Positions 54,701 through 63,435 of a stretch of DNA of 64,000 nt are shown in pieces. Below the pieces are notes generated by a model that was not told the origin of the DNA, ran no database searches, and saw only the letters and a program-made list of their open reading frames with translations. Numbering within the stretch: position 1 is the first letter of the stretch; each line of letters opens with the position of its first letter. The position numbers and the translations under genes are program-made. This DNA comes from Ariolimax columbianus (Eukaryota; Mollusca; Gastropoda; Stylommatophora; Arionidae): positions 53,240,404-53,304,403 of the forward strand of contig JAVGWX010000013.1 in assembly GCA_036924085.1 (NCBI GenBank). Direction: 5' to 3'.

Positions 54701-57700
54701 TTTTTATATCCAAAGCATCACAGGCCTATGGGTCAGAGTCGATTATATCATTTGGGGTCGCTTTTTAATCTTTCACTCTCCCTCTTTCTTTCTTTCTTGT
54801 TAGTATAAAATGTATCTGGGATGCCTAGTTGAAGTTGTTCCATCTATACCAAAAGGGAAAAGAAGATAAAGTCCACTGAATGCGAAGTTATTCTCAATGT
54901 CATTAATTTGTGGTTGTGTTAGTTATCGCAGTGGGATTCCGTGGCGAAGTGGTTAAGCCGTCGGCCTCGTGATCAGGTAGTATGGGTTCGACTCCGGACT
55001 CCACCGTCTTTTTCACGGGTGCTTGATGCGGAGTTCCCTGCATCTCGTAGTCGCCCCCTAGTCGTCTTGTCCGTGACTTGCCACTGGGTTTGGGCGGCTC
55101 GAGACGAGAGAGTGAGGATAAAAAGTAGCGCAGTTAATCCTTACTAAAAATAGTGCTAGCGAAATACATTATGCCATCATCGTCTACGATGAACGGCGAC
55201 CTTAGCCTAGTTACCGCTCTCAATTCACTATCGTCGATTTATGCAGCTGTGAATTTTACCACATTCGTTATTTTTTACGACGTCCAAACTATTTTATTTT
55301 AAATTCTTTCCTGCATGATTTTCGAGAGTATCAGAGTGATGCAACTCATTAAGCTTATAGTTCTATAACAATTCACTGCTTTTGTTTTTTGGCCAAGACA
55401 ATGAAAACATATTTTCATGTCTACGGGATGTAGTATCCTGTTTTTTAGATGCGTTGCATAGATCCTAAGCTGGAAAATGTTTTGGCATTCTGTACCTTGC
55501 CTCATCGTTTTTATGGCTTTTTCTAGTTTTTTTTTAGTATGCATGGATTATCATACTTATTAAGAGGGGACGGCGTGGGCTAGTGGTTGTCACACGACCA
55601 ACAATCCGAAGGTGCTAGGTTTGCTCCCTATCACAGCACCGGCCGTTACTCCGGGGAAGCAGACCATTACATAAACTGCATGCCGAAGTCGGATGCACTA
55701 GGGCCACAGGCGCAAAATAAAAACGTGCAACGCACATCTCCTTGATGAATAGAAAAATAAGGCGAACGCAACAACAAACAAAAAAATACTTATTAAGCAG
55801 GTGTGTTTTGTCGTCTCTGTTTTGTACACTGTCCAACATTTAGCCACGTTTTAACACTTGATACAGCCAGTTCCTTGTTTGTCATCTTTTTCTCGGTATT
55901 CTTTATTAGGTTTCAGCCACCTCTGAAGTTGTATTTGATGTGTAGGTTTTCTGCTTCTTTGTATTGAACCTGGATCTATTTTTCCCTATCATCTCTACAC
56001 ATCTGGCGTATTTTCTTGTCTGTCGTGTATTCTTATTGTTGGTTTTTTTCAATGGCAGTGTGGTATCTGCTATTTGATTCTTAAACATTCCCATTATGTA
56101 TTATTAATTTGTACAATAATGAGAACGGAAAAGTTAAAGAGCAACAAATTTGGAGATGTGAACCTAAAAATAGATATACGTGGACAGAGACACGATGGAG
56201 AGACGAAGATGAATATCAGAGTGAGGAACTGTTAGGGGACATTGAGCAGTAGTCTGCTTATCGGATAAACAGGCAACAGTTGCATTGAGAGAGGTACCTA
56301 ACACAACCACAAATTAATGATATTGAGAATAGTTTCGAATCCAGTGGACTTTTTTTCTCTTTTTTTCGCTTTTGTCCTGCTTGTGCTTTCAGCGTCGGGT
56401 AGTGAGTGAAGACGTTTCTTGATCGGGCCATAGTATGTGATTTGTACACGGGGAGCTTGATTGCTTCGGTCATTTTTGCTGTCCATCGTTTGCGTGGGTA
56501 GTCCTTGGCTCAGTATCCATTTCATTCTGAGAGGTAATATCAGGTATTAGTCGTGTCACGTTGCTCTACCATTTGGTTTGCTGTCACTTGAGGTTTAGCA
56601 GTGATTTGTCTAATGATTTATCCTTGCATTTTTTACATCTTTTTTGAATTTCGGTGTCGCCTTTTCTATCTGCTGAGATTATGTTACTCAGGTGCATGGA
56701 ATTGTTCACCTTCTAATCTTCCTGTTTTTAATGAATTTTGTTGTTTCTATTTCTTATCTTGCAATCTCTTGCAAAACTTTGGTTTTCTCTATGTTGATTT
56801 TCATAATGTATTCCGTCCAGACCTCATTAAGATTGTTGATATCTTCATGCAGTTCTGAGGTTGCTATTAGTGCTTGGTCATCATCGAAGAGAAGCTCATT
56901 TAAGTGATCACTAAGGTTGTTCCCCCCCCTTACGTTTCAAAACAACAACCATATTTAATCTAAATACGTGAAGAACAGTAAATGATATAGGAAACGTCCA
57001 CTTCGTATACCGGATCTAATACCAAATGTGTCAAAATACTCTTGTTTATTCTTACTGCACATTGGCTATTCACATAAAAATTGTAACATAGGTTTGTCCA
57101 ATGTGTATTTACTCCATAGCGTTCTAATGTTTTCCACAATTGCCTTTTCTTGGTCTACGAAAGCAGTGTGTAGTGTTTAATCGTAGAATTCATGAGGAGG
57201 TTACTAAAATGAGTGATAAATGGGAGTCAGTAGATGTTATTTATTCACATTTTGCAAAGACCTTTGATAGAGTACCTAATCAAAGATTGTTCAGGAAGTT
57301 GAAATCACATGGAATAGGTTGCGAAGTTGCCAAATGAATAGAACAATGGTTAACAAGAGGAAGACAGAGAGGCGACATACATAAAAAGTACTATAGCGGT
57401 GCGAGGTAAAATGTGGAGTGCCTCAGGGTTCGGTTTTGGGATCAATTTTGTTCTTGATTTGGACATTGATATCGGATCCATGATTTCAAAATTTGCGGAT
57501 GAAACAAAACTGTGCAGTTGTGTCTCATTTAGAGCAGCAGTGGATATATTGAGGTCAGATTTAGATCAAATTAAAGACAGTTATCAAAGATGGCAGATGA
57601 AGTTTAATGTAGATACATCGGGAGGAAGACTAACTGCTAGTCAGGCAAATATACTGATAAGACACGTTAGTCAGGGTCAGGCAAATATACTGATAAGACA

Positions 57701-59131
57701 CGTTAGTTAGGGTCAGGCAAAACATACTAGCCAAGACCCTCACCTCGGCTTCCTAGTAGCCCTCCCTGGAGACGAGCTGTTTTCATGTCAGCTAACGAGA
57801 TGAGGGATCGACGTGATCCCCGTAGTACTGAGTGACAAGCATATGAAGCCAAGCATAGAACAACCGCCTGGAGGATCAGGAAAGCTACTGCAACCCGCCA
57901 CTTAGCGACCTTTTCAGAGCGCACAAAAGAGTAACCTATTCATTGTGGGCATTCGCCAACATCAGCAAACAACAATGTAGATAAATGGTCCGTAATCCAC
58001 ATGGGTAGATCCAATATGGAACATATACAGGATGAGAGAGAACAATAGTAGGAAAATAGAAAAGGCAAGGGACCTTGGGGTTATAATAGATCATGCAGGT
58101 AAGGTATGTTTGGAATGCATTGCCACGGAAAATAGGGGGAAGTGGGAGGTAAGGTCAGCTAGTGCATTCAGGAGTAGATTGCAGAGTATTCAAAACCAGA
58201 ATAGCTTGGCTTGGTTTCGTTCATTCTCAATCTCCCACTACCAAACACTGAAAGGGCTTAAGTAGCAGAATGTAGTCAAAAGAATGGAATGCCTTGTGTC
58301 GTAGTTTACAGCTTGACTGCGATATTTGCACCTTTCGGTCCAACACATCCGACTTCAGCAATCATTTTTTTTGAGTACCGGGTCAGCATTCCCTCTTCGA
58401 TCCCTTCTTATCCAGTCTGCCCTGCTGCAGCCTGTTATCCAAGATCACCGCGTGGAGGTGTAGAAGGGTCTTGGCAGCTTCGGTTCGCTGGCCCTGACAC
58501 TAGCAGTCAGCTATGAGTCGCTGACCACTGCAGCTCATGCGCTGCCCATCATCTTGATCCTAAAACTAGTATAAAAAAGTTAAGTTAAATCCCGGATGCC
58601 AACATTTTAAAAATCTTTATGAAGGATGGTGTCACTGCATCCATTTTTCTTTCTTGAATTTGTTTTTCTCTGTAAAACTGAACACATTTGCTGATTACCT
58701 CAGCCGTTACTCTTTTTTTGTGTGAGAAAAGTGGCAGCAAAGATCACGAAAAGCAGAATGAAGAGAGGGGTAAAAAATATGTAATTCTCTCTTTATAGAT
58801 TTTTCTCTGAGAAATAATCACGTTTGGCTGTCTCAGTCCTTTTTTTTTTTTTTTTTAGAGAAATATGGTAGGAAGGAAGACAATACGCAGAATGAAGAGA
58901 TATGGAGAGATAGGGAGAGACATATAGATGGATAGATAGAAGAGAGAGAGAGATGTTAATTGAGTGTCTTACCTGTATTTGGTGATGATCTACTTGGAGA
59001 TAACTTTCTAAAAATGTAATGGAAACAGGACGCGCCAGTTGAAACTGCAGTGTCTCAAGAATGACGCGTTCGCACTGCATGACTTGCTCCTTTCCAAAAG
59101 TGTTGTCAGTCAGATAGCACAGTGTTGAAAT
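42596..59131 (-). CDS. A/B-type cyclin gene, last three exons (5' part outside window)
   Basis: Cyclins bind and activate cyclin-dependent kinases. Three minus-strand exons, 58973-59131, 43352-43591 and 42596-42727, join in phase 0 throughout (177 codons with stop). The first ends the N-terminal cyclin box (CYLTDNTFGKEQVMQCERVI and LETLQFQLARPVSITFLESY). The second is the C-terminal box (EYLARYILDLSINN, SSALYLSRLL, WTPGLAYCTNYKVGELHDSA). The third is a basic tail beginning NKYNREEYSYISHC. The order and spacing fit cyclin A/B/B3. The sequence is divergent and I cannot fix the subtype. The N-terminus and start of the cyclin box must lie upstream. The intron between the first two is 15,381 bp. 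Confidence 0.87.
42728..43351 (-). other. Cyclin last intron (624 bp)
   Basis: Short GT-AG intron. A 22-bp near-duplication (TAATGTCTTGACAGTAATAT at about 42810 and 42829) and a possible decayed SINE near 43055-43200 are its only features. Confidence 0.6.
43352..43591 (-). CDS. Cyclin exon (C-terminal cyclin box)
   Basis: Acceptor ATTGTGCAG|GTGGAG and donor TTCCAG|GTTAGT. It encodes exactly 80 residues, phase 0 at both ends. LARYILDLS and the WTP motif are typical of the cyclin C-terminal fold. Confidence 0.9.
43592..44034. other. Cyclin large intron, unassigned part
   Basis: No repeat or coding match recognised near the 3' splice site. Confidence 0.4.
44385..45348 (-). repeat. 3' LTR (964 bp)
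   Basis: Sister of the 5' LTR. Its first bases read CGTAACAG in place of TGTGACAG, so the TG terminus has mutated. Divergence between the two LTRs shows the insertion is not recent. Confidence 0.85.
45897..47415 (-). pseudogene. Gag-like coding remains of the LTR element
   Basis: Near 47374-47415 the minus strand encodes CYHCLTFGHYSIGC, a CX2CX4HX4C zinc knuckle. Downstream, three frames in a common register (46566-46826, 46212-46511, 45897-46172) are rich in Glu, Lys, Gln and Arg (for example NTRAAKKRGTEFLRETKKGE) and separated by stops. The knuckle is in another frame and lies before rather than after the charged region, which is not the usual Gag order. Identification as Gag is tentative. 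Confidence 0.5.
47631..47670 (-). promoter_or_regulatory. Primer-binding site, tRNA-His type, unusually long
   Basis: Just inside the 5' LTR the minus strand reads TGATGCCGTGACCAGGATTC and continues, complementary to the 3' half of a tRNA. The plus strand shows the T-arm CCAGGTTCGAATCCTGG and acceptor TCACGGCA. TCACGGC at the 3' acceptor points to tRNA-His. The match runs about 35-40 bases, beyond the usual 18. CCA is represented as TCA. Confidence 0.7.
47682..48678 (-). repeat. 5' LTR (997 bp)
   Basis: Aligns with 44385-45348 with scattered substitutions and small indels. A TATA-like GTATATAAC lies at 48335-48343 and AATAAA at 47797-47802, as expected for promoter and poly(A) functions of an LTR. 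CT-rich microsatellite growth at 48245-48275 accounts for part of the length difference. Confidence 0.88.
49010..49990 (+). pseudogene. LINE RT remnant (plus strand)
   Basis: FEKVLTVSKQMQV (49037, decayed motif A region), ARGLRQGDIISPKLF (49197 on, block B'), GLHIDGERFRNLRFADGLVL (49312 on; motif C ADD has become ADG) and a C-terminal RAMGLSVLVISIWDQIRNEV (49868 on) are in RT order. The lost second Asp and many stops make it inactive. Confidence 0.75.
49991..50419. other. Unassigned intronic stretch
   Basis: Likely tail of the preceding LINE up to about 50080; beyond that nothing is recognised. Confidence 0.3.
50420..51400 (-). pseudogene. LINE family E RT fragment with internal triplication
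   Basis: Minus strand: KVPIDWQRAIIVPIWKNKSD (50980 on; RT fingers) preceded by three copies of an 18-residue unit, then SIEYDGNNIFIDQEKAFDRI (50745 on; motif A), then, after a deletion, RVLYLGAVFTEDGTLDKEIE and TRVQRANAVTYQL (50595 on; thumb). Same family as 39700-40440. Confidence 0.8.
50984..51145. repeat. 54-bp in-frame triplication inside LINE RT
   Basis: Three 54-bp units (CTTTCTCGACGTGCAGGCCG, CATTAAATATTCTAGTCAGC, AAGTCTATCGGTAC with small variants). On the minus strand each encodes DLLTRIFNAACTSRKVPI-like sequence, and the triplication keeps frame. Confidence 0.9.
51401..51789. other. Probable LINE family B 5' sequence
   Basis: Open frame at 51628-51822 leads directly into the endonuclease start (GLKTKLRIGT). 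Upstream sequence is not recognised. Confidence 0.35.
51790..53375 (+). mobile_element. LINE family B: endonuclease and start of RT
   Basis: Plus strand: KTKLRIGT then NVRSLYQGK (51800), IYVIRLKMKTRNLTIVQVYA and PTSAADDCKMEDFYDTLQET (52058 on), IFIITGDFNEKVGEERAEDE (52208; catalytic GDFN intact), ENNLSVANTLFKQHPRRLYT (52346), linker RIVTRGIRKDKRRY (52847), RWREYC (53049), LEKVRSVIKSLKKGKFPGWD (53140), and WKKLIFISP then NLKLCTNYRAIALA (53300-53385), where RT begins. It is truncated in the RT fingers. About four frameshifts or stops. Confidence 0.85.
53376..53499. other. Junction between two LINEs
   Basis: Short unassigned segment with an A-run at 53488-53495. Confidence 0.4.
53500..54580 (+). 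mobile_element. I-like LINE RT C-terminal half, (AAGT)n tail
   Basis: GLAQGSVLEFTLYNIYTND (53520) is block B'; a decayed motif C (IYDDIT) is near 53610. EHSTALKYLGVKMDRTLSYT and NSIIRKLTGTTWGAKPD (53801 on), ALCFSVAEYAASLW (53974), GCLKPIPTEKIYPIICITPP (54079) and a Cys/His tail with HLVICPNLLETC near 54440 follow. It ends GGACACGGAAAGGAAGTAAGTAG. Sister of 14095-14765. Confidence 0.8.
54581..54934. other. Possible minus-strand LINE linker
   Basis: A minus frame near 54700-54610 (DKPxEDSTQIEKINIEKFKY-like) may be LINE linker debris; not certain. Confidence 0.3.
54935..55155 (+). mobile_element. tRNA-derived SINE, family 1, with complete head
   Basis: GTGGCGAAGTGGTTAAGCCG is an excellent box A and GGGTTCGACTCC a perfect box B. 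The 5' GGATTCC pairs with GGACTCC to give an acceptor-like stem with one mismatch, but the anticodon arm is imperfect and the sequence continues well past a tRNA end. It is therefore a SINE rather than a tRNA gene. The body is shared with 7240-7440. Confidence 0.85.
55265..57130 (-). mobile_element. LINE family H, degraded, with SINE insertion
   Basis: Minus strand: ENIRTLWSKYTLDKPMLQFL (57110 on, frame-broken), LLFDDDQALIATSELHEDIN and IMKINIEKTKVLQEIA (56895-56755; motif C is FDDD), and separate NCYRTISLMSCITLILSKIM (55365-55305). Order on the strand is not colinear, so two fragments may be present. A SINE (55565-55785) interrupts it. Confidence 0.65.
55565..55785 (+). mobile_element. tRNA-derived SINE, family 4 (221 bp)
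   Basis: GCGTGGGCTAGTGGTTGTCA is box A and GGTGCTAGGTTTGCTCC a decayed box B. The core CGAAGTCGGATGCACTAGGG and AGGCGCAAAAT and the 3' AATAAGGCGAACGCAACAAC match 29645-29915. Perfect 12-bp flanks ATACTTATTAAG (55553-55564 and 55786-55797). Confidence 0.92.
57140..58265 (+). pseudogene. CR1-like LINE RT interrupted by element A
   Basis: ESVDVIYSHFAKTFDRVPNQ and RLFRKLKSHGIGCEVAK (57224 on; motif A, AKAFD changed to AKTFD), a frame-broken VPQGSVLGS near 57415, SMISKFADETKLCSCVSFRA (57477; motif C ADD changed to ADE), LRSDLDQIKDSYQRWQMKFN (57552), then element A. It resumes after 57983 with SVIHMG-like sequence and KARDLGVIIDHAGKV (58062). The C-terminal SAFRSRLQ is near 58165. Confidence 0.82.
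57616..57973 (+). mobile_element. Short non-autonomous element A, copy 2 (358 bp)
   Basis: Perfect 10-bp flanks AATGTAGATA (57606-57615 and 57974-57983) inside the CR1-like RT, exactly after the FNVD codons. Same ends as copy 1 (GGGAGGAAGACTAAC near the 5' end, GCAAACAAC at the 3' end). Contains a tandem duplication of about 38 bp (TCAGGCAAATATACTGATAA then GACACGTTAG) absent as such from copy 1. Confidence 0.9.
58266..58790 (-). mobile_element. Decayed SINE related to family 4, plus unassigned DNA
   Basis: Minus strand TGCTGAAGTCGGATGTGTTGG and AAAGGTGCAAATATC (58360-58310) match the family 4 core. Upstream, GAGCTGCAGTGGTCAGCGAC near 58530 resembles box A; no clear box B. 58560-58790 is unassigned. 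Confidence 0.5.
58791..58972. repeat. Simple repeats beside cyclin exon
   Basis: A T-run at 58839-58857 and GATA/GAGA microsatellite sequence at 58900-58952, just inside the 5' splice site of the 15.4-kb cyclin intron. Confidence 0.8.
58973..59131 (-). CDS. Cyclin exon (end of N-terminal cyclin box)
   Basis: Acceptor TGTTTGCAG|ATTTCA at 59132 and donor ATACAG|GTAAGA at 58972, both strong. It encodes 53 residues, phase 0 at both ends. The pattern TDNTF-KEQV---E--IL-TL-F-L--P----FL is the last two helices of a mitotic cyclin N-box. Confidence 0.88.
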
Positions 59132-60539
59132 CTGCAAACAGTGTATGTCGTCCATGTTATTAACCAGTGTAGAAATGTAACAGCACAAATGATTTTTATA
59201 TGCGAGAATCCCCAAGTTTGTCTTTCCGATAACTAGATACCGACAGACAGACACAGACATGTAGCCATAGACACTGACAGAGACATATATACACATAGTA
59301 TTAACACAAGATTATAATCACAGCGGTGGTGAAAATTAACTGGGAAGACGACAAAGCGGTAATGTAAGCAGACGCATACAACTAATAGCATTTGTCTGTC
59401 AGTGAAGCATAAGTGGTGACAATTAAAAATATTGTCCTCTAAGTATTTTGTGGCAGCCACCGGACGTTTGGAATATATCGGTAGTTCACTAATGCCGTTT
59501 GTTTGTTGGCTGAGAGCCTGCAATTCCGTCAGTCCTTAGAGTTAATTGACTGACTGGTTCTTGAGGCCAAAATAAATATTTGTACATCTGTTCAGTACGT
59601 TGTGTAGCTTTAATTGAAGTACCAACCCTTTTGCAGTGGACTATTATCTCACTGACTGAACTGTGACGATTCTATGAGATCCAACAAATACAACTGCACA
59701 CCAGAGTGACCGATTTCGTATCGAAGTGGCAAATTCACATCTGCATGAACTGACGACAGTGCACTATTATGTGCTGTTTTGCTGCCTGGTACAGCAAAGC
59801 GTTTTAAAAAATGTATTAAACTGTAGAATAGGTATTCGTTTCTGTTATCTTGTCGCTGCTGTACAATCGTTTTTGTTGCAGGAATATAGGTAATGTGTTT
59901 TAGACATCATATCCATCTGCCTTCCAACGGCCTTTCACGTGACACAGATTGCCTATTAGACTCAAATAGCAAAGATTGACATGTGATAATTACTTTATAT
60001 TTTCACGTGAGAAAGTTGACTTTTTGATGAAGAACGAATGCTATTTTAAGCCTTTATATACACTACGTTATTACAAATAGTGTTCGAAAATGTAACAAGT
60101 TACAACTGATACATATACCAGGAAGTCATTGAATAAGGAATTTGTATTACTGGTAATTAGACTGATTGCGAGATATATTGGAAGTCAACCAGCGCCCACA
60201 AGACAGAAAATCAGACTGATCATACATGTATAAATAAGACGTACAGACCACCATTACAAGATGTAAAAGTACGTGGTGGTGCAGACCGCCATCCTCCGAT
60301 AGCCAAAATGAAGATAAAATGAAGACAAACTTGTAAAGGTGTACAGCAATGAATAACCCCATACGAGTTCAATGTGAAATTTCTTTGAAGCAAGACCATG
60401 TAATATGATTTTAAAATATCGATATCAAATAAACGTAACAACAGTTGAAAGACGTAGATAACACAGAACGAGTTCTGGCAACATATTAAAAACATATATG
60501 GAAGGAGACTTGACGACATTCTGGGACAAAGAGAAACTA
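59132..60539. other. Upstream cyclin intron, unassigned
   Basis: Starts with the strong 3' splice site of the cyclin exon. I searched the minus strand for the earlier cyclin-box exon (ASKYEE-type motif) and saw none here. No repeats of note. Confidence 0.4.
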
Positions 60540-61380
60540 ACACTATAGCGAAGATAAAGGTAAGAAAAATAAAGAAAGCAGACTTGTGACAAGATCAGAT
60601 ATACAAAAACCACGGCTTAGAAAAAACTCCTATATACTGCAGCCAATAAAATGCTAGAATGGTCAGGACAAGTTACAGGCGAAAATATATTGACGAGTTG
60701 GCAAAAGGAGCGTTTGAAGTTCCGTCAAATTGGACATAAGAAAGCAACTAAATCATTTTATTAAAGCTAAGAAAGGTAATTTGGGTACAGCACATATTAG
60801 CAGAACATTCCGACGAACTTGTAAATAGACCCGTTTCACAATATTCCCCAGACATCCAGACGGCAGAATAAGAACTTCCAGTTGTTTGTACAAAACCAAA
60901 CACAGATTAAAGTAAGAACACACATTTATTTCCTAAAGGATAGTACATTAACTGGCCTAGATAGTTTCTCAGTAGAAGCAACCATATCAGACGTTCACAC
61001 GTTAACATATAGAGTATACACATTGCTTGTAAAAGTTATGGGGGAAAGAAAGAAATACCTGCAAACTGGGCGGAAGGAAGGCTATGTCCTCGTTTAAAAA
61101 AAAAAGGGCTAGCTGAGGCAGTATACACAGGAGAAATGATATAAGCAGCAGAGGATGCTGTCATTATGTCGTGGTATGCATTATACATGAAGTATGGAGT
61201 AACGAAAACCCACCCAGACAATGGAAAGATGGAATCATTGTTAAAATACCAAAGAAAGGCGACTTATCAGATTGCATAAACTGGGGAGGCATTACACTTC
61301 TATCGGTGCCGGAAAAAGTACTTTGCCGAATATTTTAGAATCTTAATAAGATTGCGAGAAGAACAATCTGGTTTTAGACT

Positions 61381-62217
61381 AAAGAGATATTGTTTCGACC
61401 AAAGAGATATTGTTTCGACCAAAGAGATATTGTTTCGACCAAAGAGATATTGTTTCGACCAAAGAGATATTGTTTCGACCAAAGAGATATTGTTTCGACC
61501 AAAGAGATATTGTTTCGACCAAAGAGATATTGTTTCGACCAAAGAGATATTGTTTCGACCAAAGAGATATTGTTTCGACCAAAGAGATATTGTTTCGACC
61601 AAAGAGATATTGTTTCGACCAAAGAGATATTGTTTCGACCAAAGAGATATTGTTTCGACCAAAGAGATATTGTTTCGACCAAAGAGATATTGTTTCGACC
61701 AAAGAGATATTGTTTCGACCAAAGAGATATTGTTTCGACCAAAGAGATATTGTTTCGACCAAAGAGATATTGTTTCGACCAAAGAGATATTGTTTCGACC
61801 AAAGAGATATTGTTTCGACCAAAGAGATATTGTTTCGACCAAAGAGATATTGTTTCGACCAAAGAGATATTGTTTCGACCAAAGAGATATTGTTTCGACC
61901 AAAGAGATATTGTTTCGACCAAAGAGATATTGTTTCGACCAAAGAGATATTGTTTCGACCAAAGAGATATTGTTTCGACCAAAGAGATATTGTTTCGACC
62001 AAAGAGATATTGTTTCGACCAAAGAGATATTGTTTCGACCAAAGAGATATTGTTTCGACCAAAGAGATATTGTTTCGACCAAAGAGATATTGTTTCGACC
62101 AAAGAGATATTGTTTCGACCAAAGAGATATTGTTTCGACCAAAGAGATATTGTTTCGACCAAAGAGATATTGTTTCGACCAAAGAGATATTGTTTCGACC
62201 AAAGAGATATTTCGACC
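61381..62217. repeat. 20-bp perfect tandem array, 41 units
   Basis: Forty-one identical copies of AAAGAGATATTGTTTCGACC (61381-62200) and a last partial unit lacking TGT (62201-62217). The unit contains no stop in any register on either strand. As 20 is not a multiple of three, all six frames are open and each reads a 20-residue cycle. The unit matches the RT codons for KRYCFD at this very position of the LINE. The lack of variation means very recent growth or repeated gene conversion. Confidence 0.97.
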
Positions 62218-62744
62218 GAATTTTCACTTTGAGAACAATTGAGGAATCCGTAGAAATGCTATACCAACTTATCGTTAACTTTGATTTTCTAAAAGCTTTT
62301 GATAGTTTAAATCGACTTACACTTTGGAAAATACTCTCCAGCAACGGCTTTTCATCAAAGTACATAAACGCCTTTGCTGCTCTTTGGCATGATTTCTAAT
62401 GTGTTCGGACCACAACAGGCAAAACTGATTGGTTTCGCATATAAACTGGAGTGAAAGAAGGTTGCACTATGTCACCTCCTATATTTAGCATAGCTATAGA
62501 TTGAGTTATGAAAACTTATACCCAGGTCAACATTTCGGTATAAGATGGATAAATGGCATGACTGTAGATTTCACAGAGGACCTGACCCTCTTGAGTTCCA
62601 CTCCCGAAGAAGCGCAAAACGAAGACCATGTATTTCACGAACAAGCCTGCTTTAATCCAGTTCCATAGAACATTATTACAAACTGTTAACAGTTTCACTT
62701 ATATGGGAAGCAACATGACTCAAGATGGAGGTGAATGCTGGAAA

Positions 62745-62965
62745 AAAGGGAGATTCAGTGGTAAGGTGTCTGCCTCGGGTGCCGGAGGTTGCGTATTCGA
62801 ATCACGGTGGTGACCGAGATTTTTGTTCACGTTAATCATCTGGTAAAAATTGCACTGGGTAGTGAGGAGATTGAACTCCCGTTTTCAGTGTCGAGCACAT
62901 GAAATATTCCTAGGCAGTTGGAAACCGAAAAGAGTAGGCTTAACGGCCGCTACTCGGACAAACCA
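62745..62965 (+). mobile_element. SINE family 2
   Basis: GGGAGATTCAGTGGTAAGGT resembles a tRNA-type box A and GCGTATTCGAATCAC a weak box B. The 3' half (CTGGGTAGTGAGGAG, GTCGAGCACATGAAAT, AACCGAAAAGAGTAGGCTTA, CTCGGACAAACC) matches the minus copy at 13783-13962. It interrupts the C-terminal half of LINE family I. Confidence 0.75.
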
Positions 62966-63189
62966 TTCAAAGTAAACATCTACTAAGGTAGTTTGTTAAA
63001 AGTAGCTATAGATGGCGTCTAGCTACCTGCGCGTCTACTCAGCTCTAGTGTTTGAGTCTATTAATATGGACTCGCACATCGGTAAAAACCACTCTCCAAG
63101 AAACTGGTTGTATACAGACTCTGTAGAGTCTACTAAACCAGTATACGTGTAGAAAATCACCGTTGAACATTGGCTTGGGAAATTCATAT
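62966..63189. mobile_element. CR1-like 3' tail scrap
   Basis: CTGGTTGTATACAGACTCTG with TAGAGTCTACTAAACCAGTA at 63104-63143 matches the 3' UTR of the CR1-like copy at 24060. The surrounding sequence is unassigned and separates the two parts of LINE family I. Confidence 0.5.
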
Positions 63190-63435
63190 CCAACGAAACA
63201 ATTAGAGAAGTCACAAATTAATAATGTTTGGTCATACATCGGGCATGGTATTATAATGGACAGCAACATACTCCCTCTTCAAGCGTTTATGTGGTCATCA
63301 TCTGGTAGCAGAAAAAGAGGAAAACCGAAATAAACTCCACGCAGGGAGAGTCCTCAGAGATGGCCCCACTATTGGCTTGAACAACATTCATCAACTGGAA
63401 ATAGTGACATCACACAGAACAAACTGGAAAGAACT

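Larger units (their letters stand above)
60540..63435 (+). mobile_element. LINE family I with two self-derived minisatellites
   Basis: Plus strand: linker FWQHIKNIYGRRLDD-like (60475-60520), WKDGIIVKIPKKGDLSDC and NWGGITLLSVPEKVLCRIF (61230-61335; RT fingers), SGFRLKRYCFD (61368 on), the 20-bp array, then RIFTLRTIEESVEMLYQL, DFLKAFDSLNRLTLWKILSS (62282; motif A), CTMSPPIFSIAI (62464), LTLLSSTPEEAQ (62586) and FTYMGSNMTQDGG (62695). After an insertion comes NNVWSYIGHGIIMDSNILPL and SSGSRKRGKPK (63220-63330), ending at WKELVSD-type codons at 63428. Broken in several places. Confidence 0.8.

Noticed and set aside
54937..55010. Functional tRNA gene
   Set aside because: Boxes A and B are good but the anticodon arm does not fold properly and the transcript unit continues into a SINE body with other copies.
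60147..60613. Cysteine-rich membrane-like minus frames as the missing upstream cyclin exon
   Set aside because: No cyclin-box residues, no convincing splice sites, and the hydrophobic composition is typical of AT-rich intron.
61300..62399. Six long overlapping open frames of about 260-330 codons as real genes
   Set aside because: They are products of a stop-free 20-bp repeat. The non-repeat ends read as LINE RT in one frame only.
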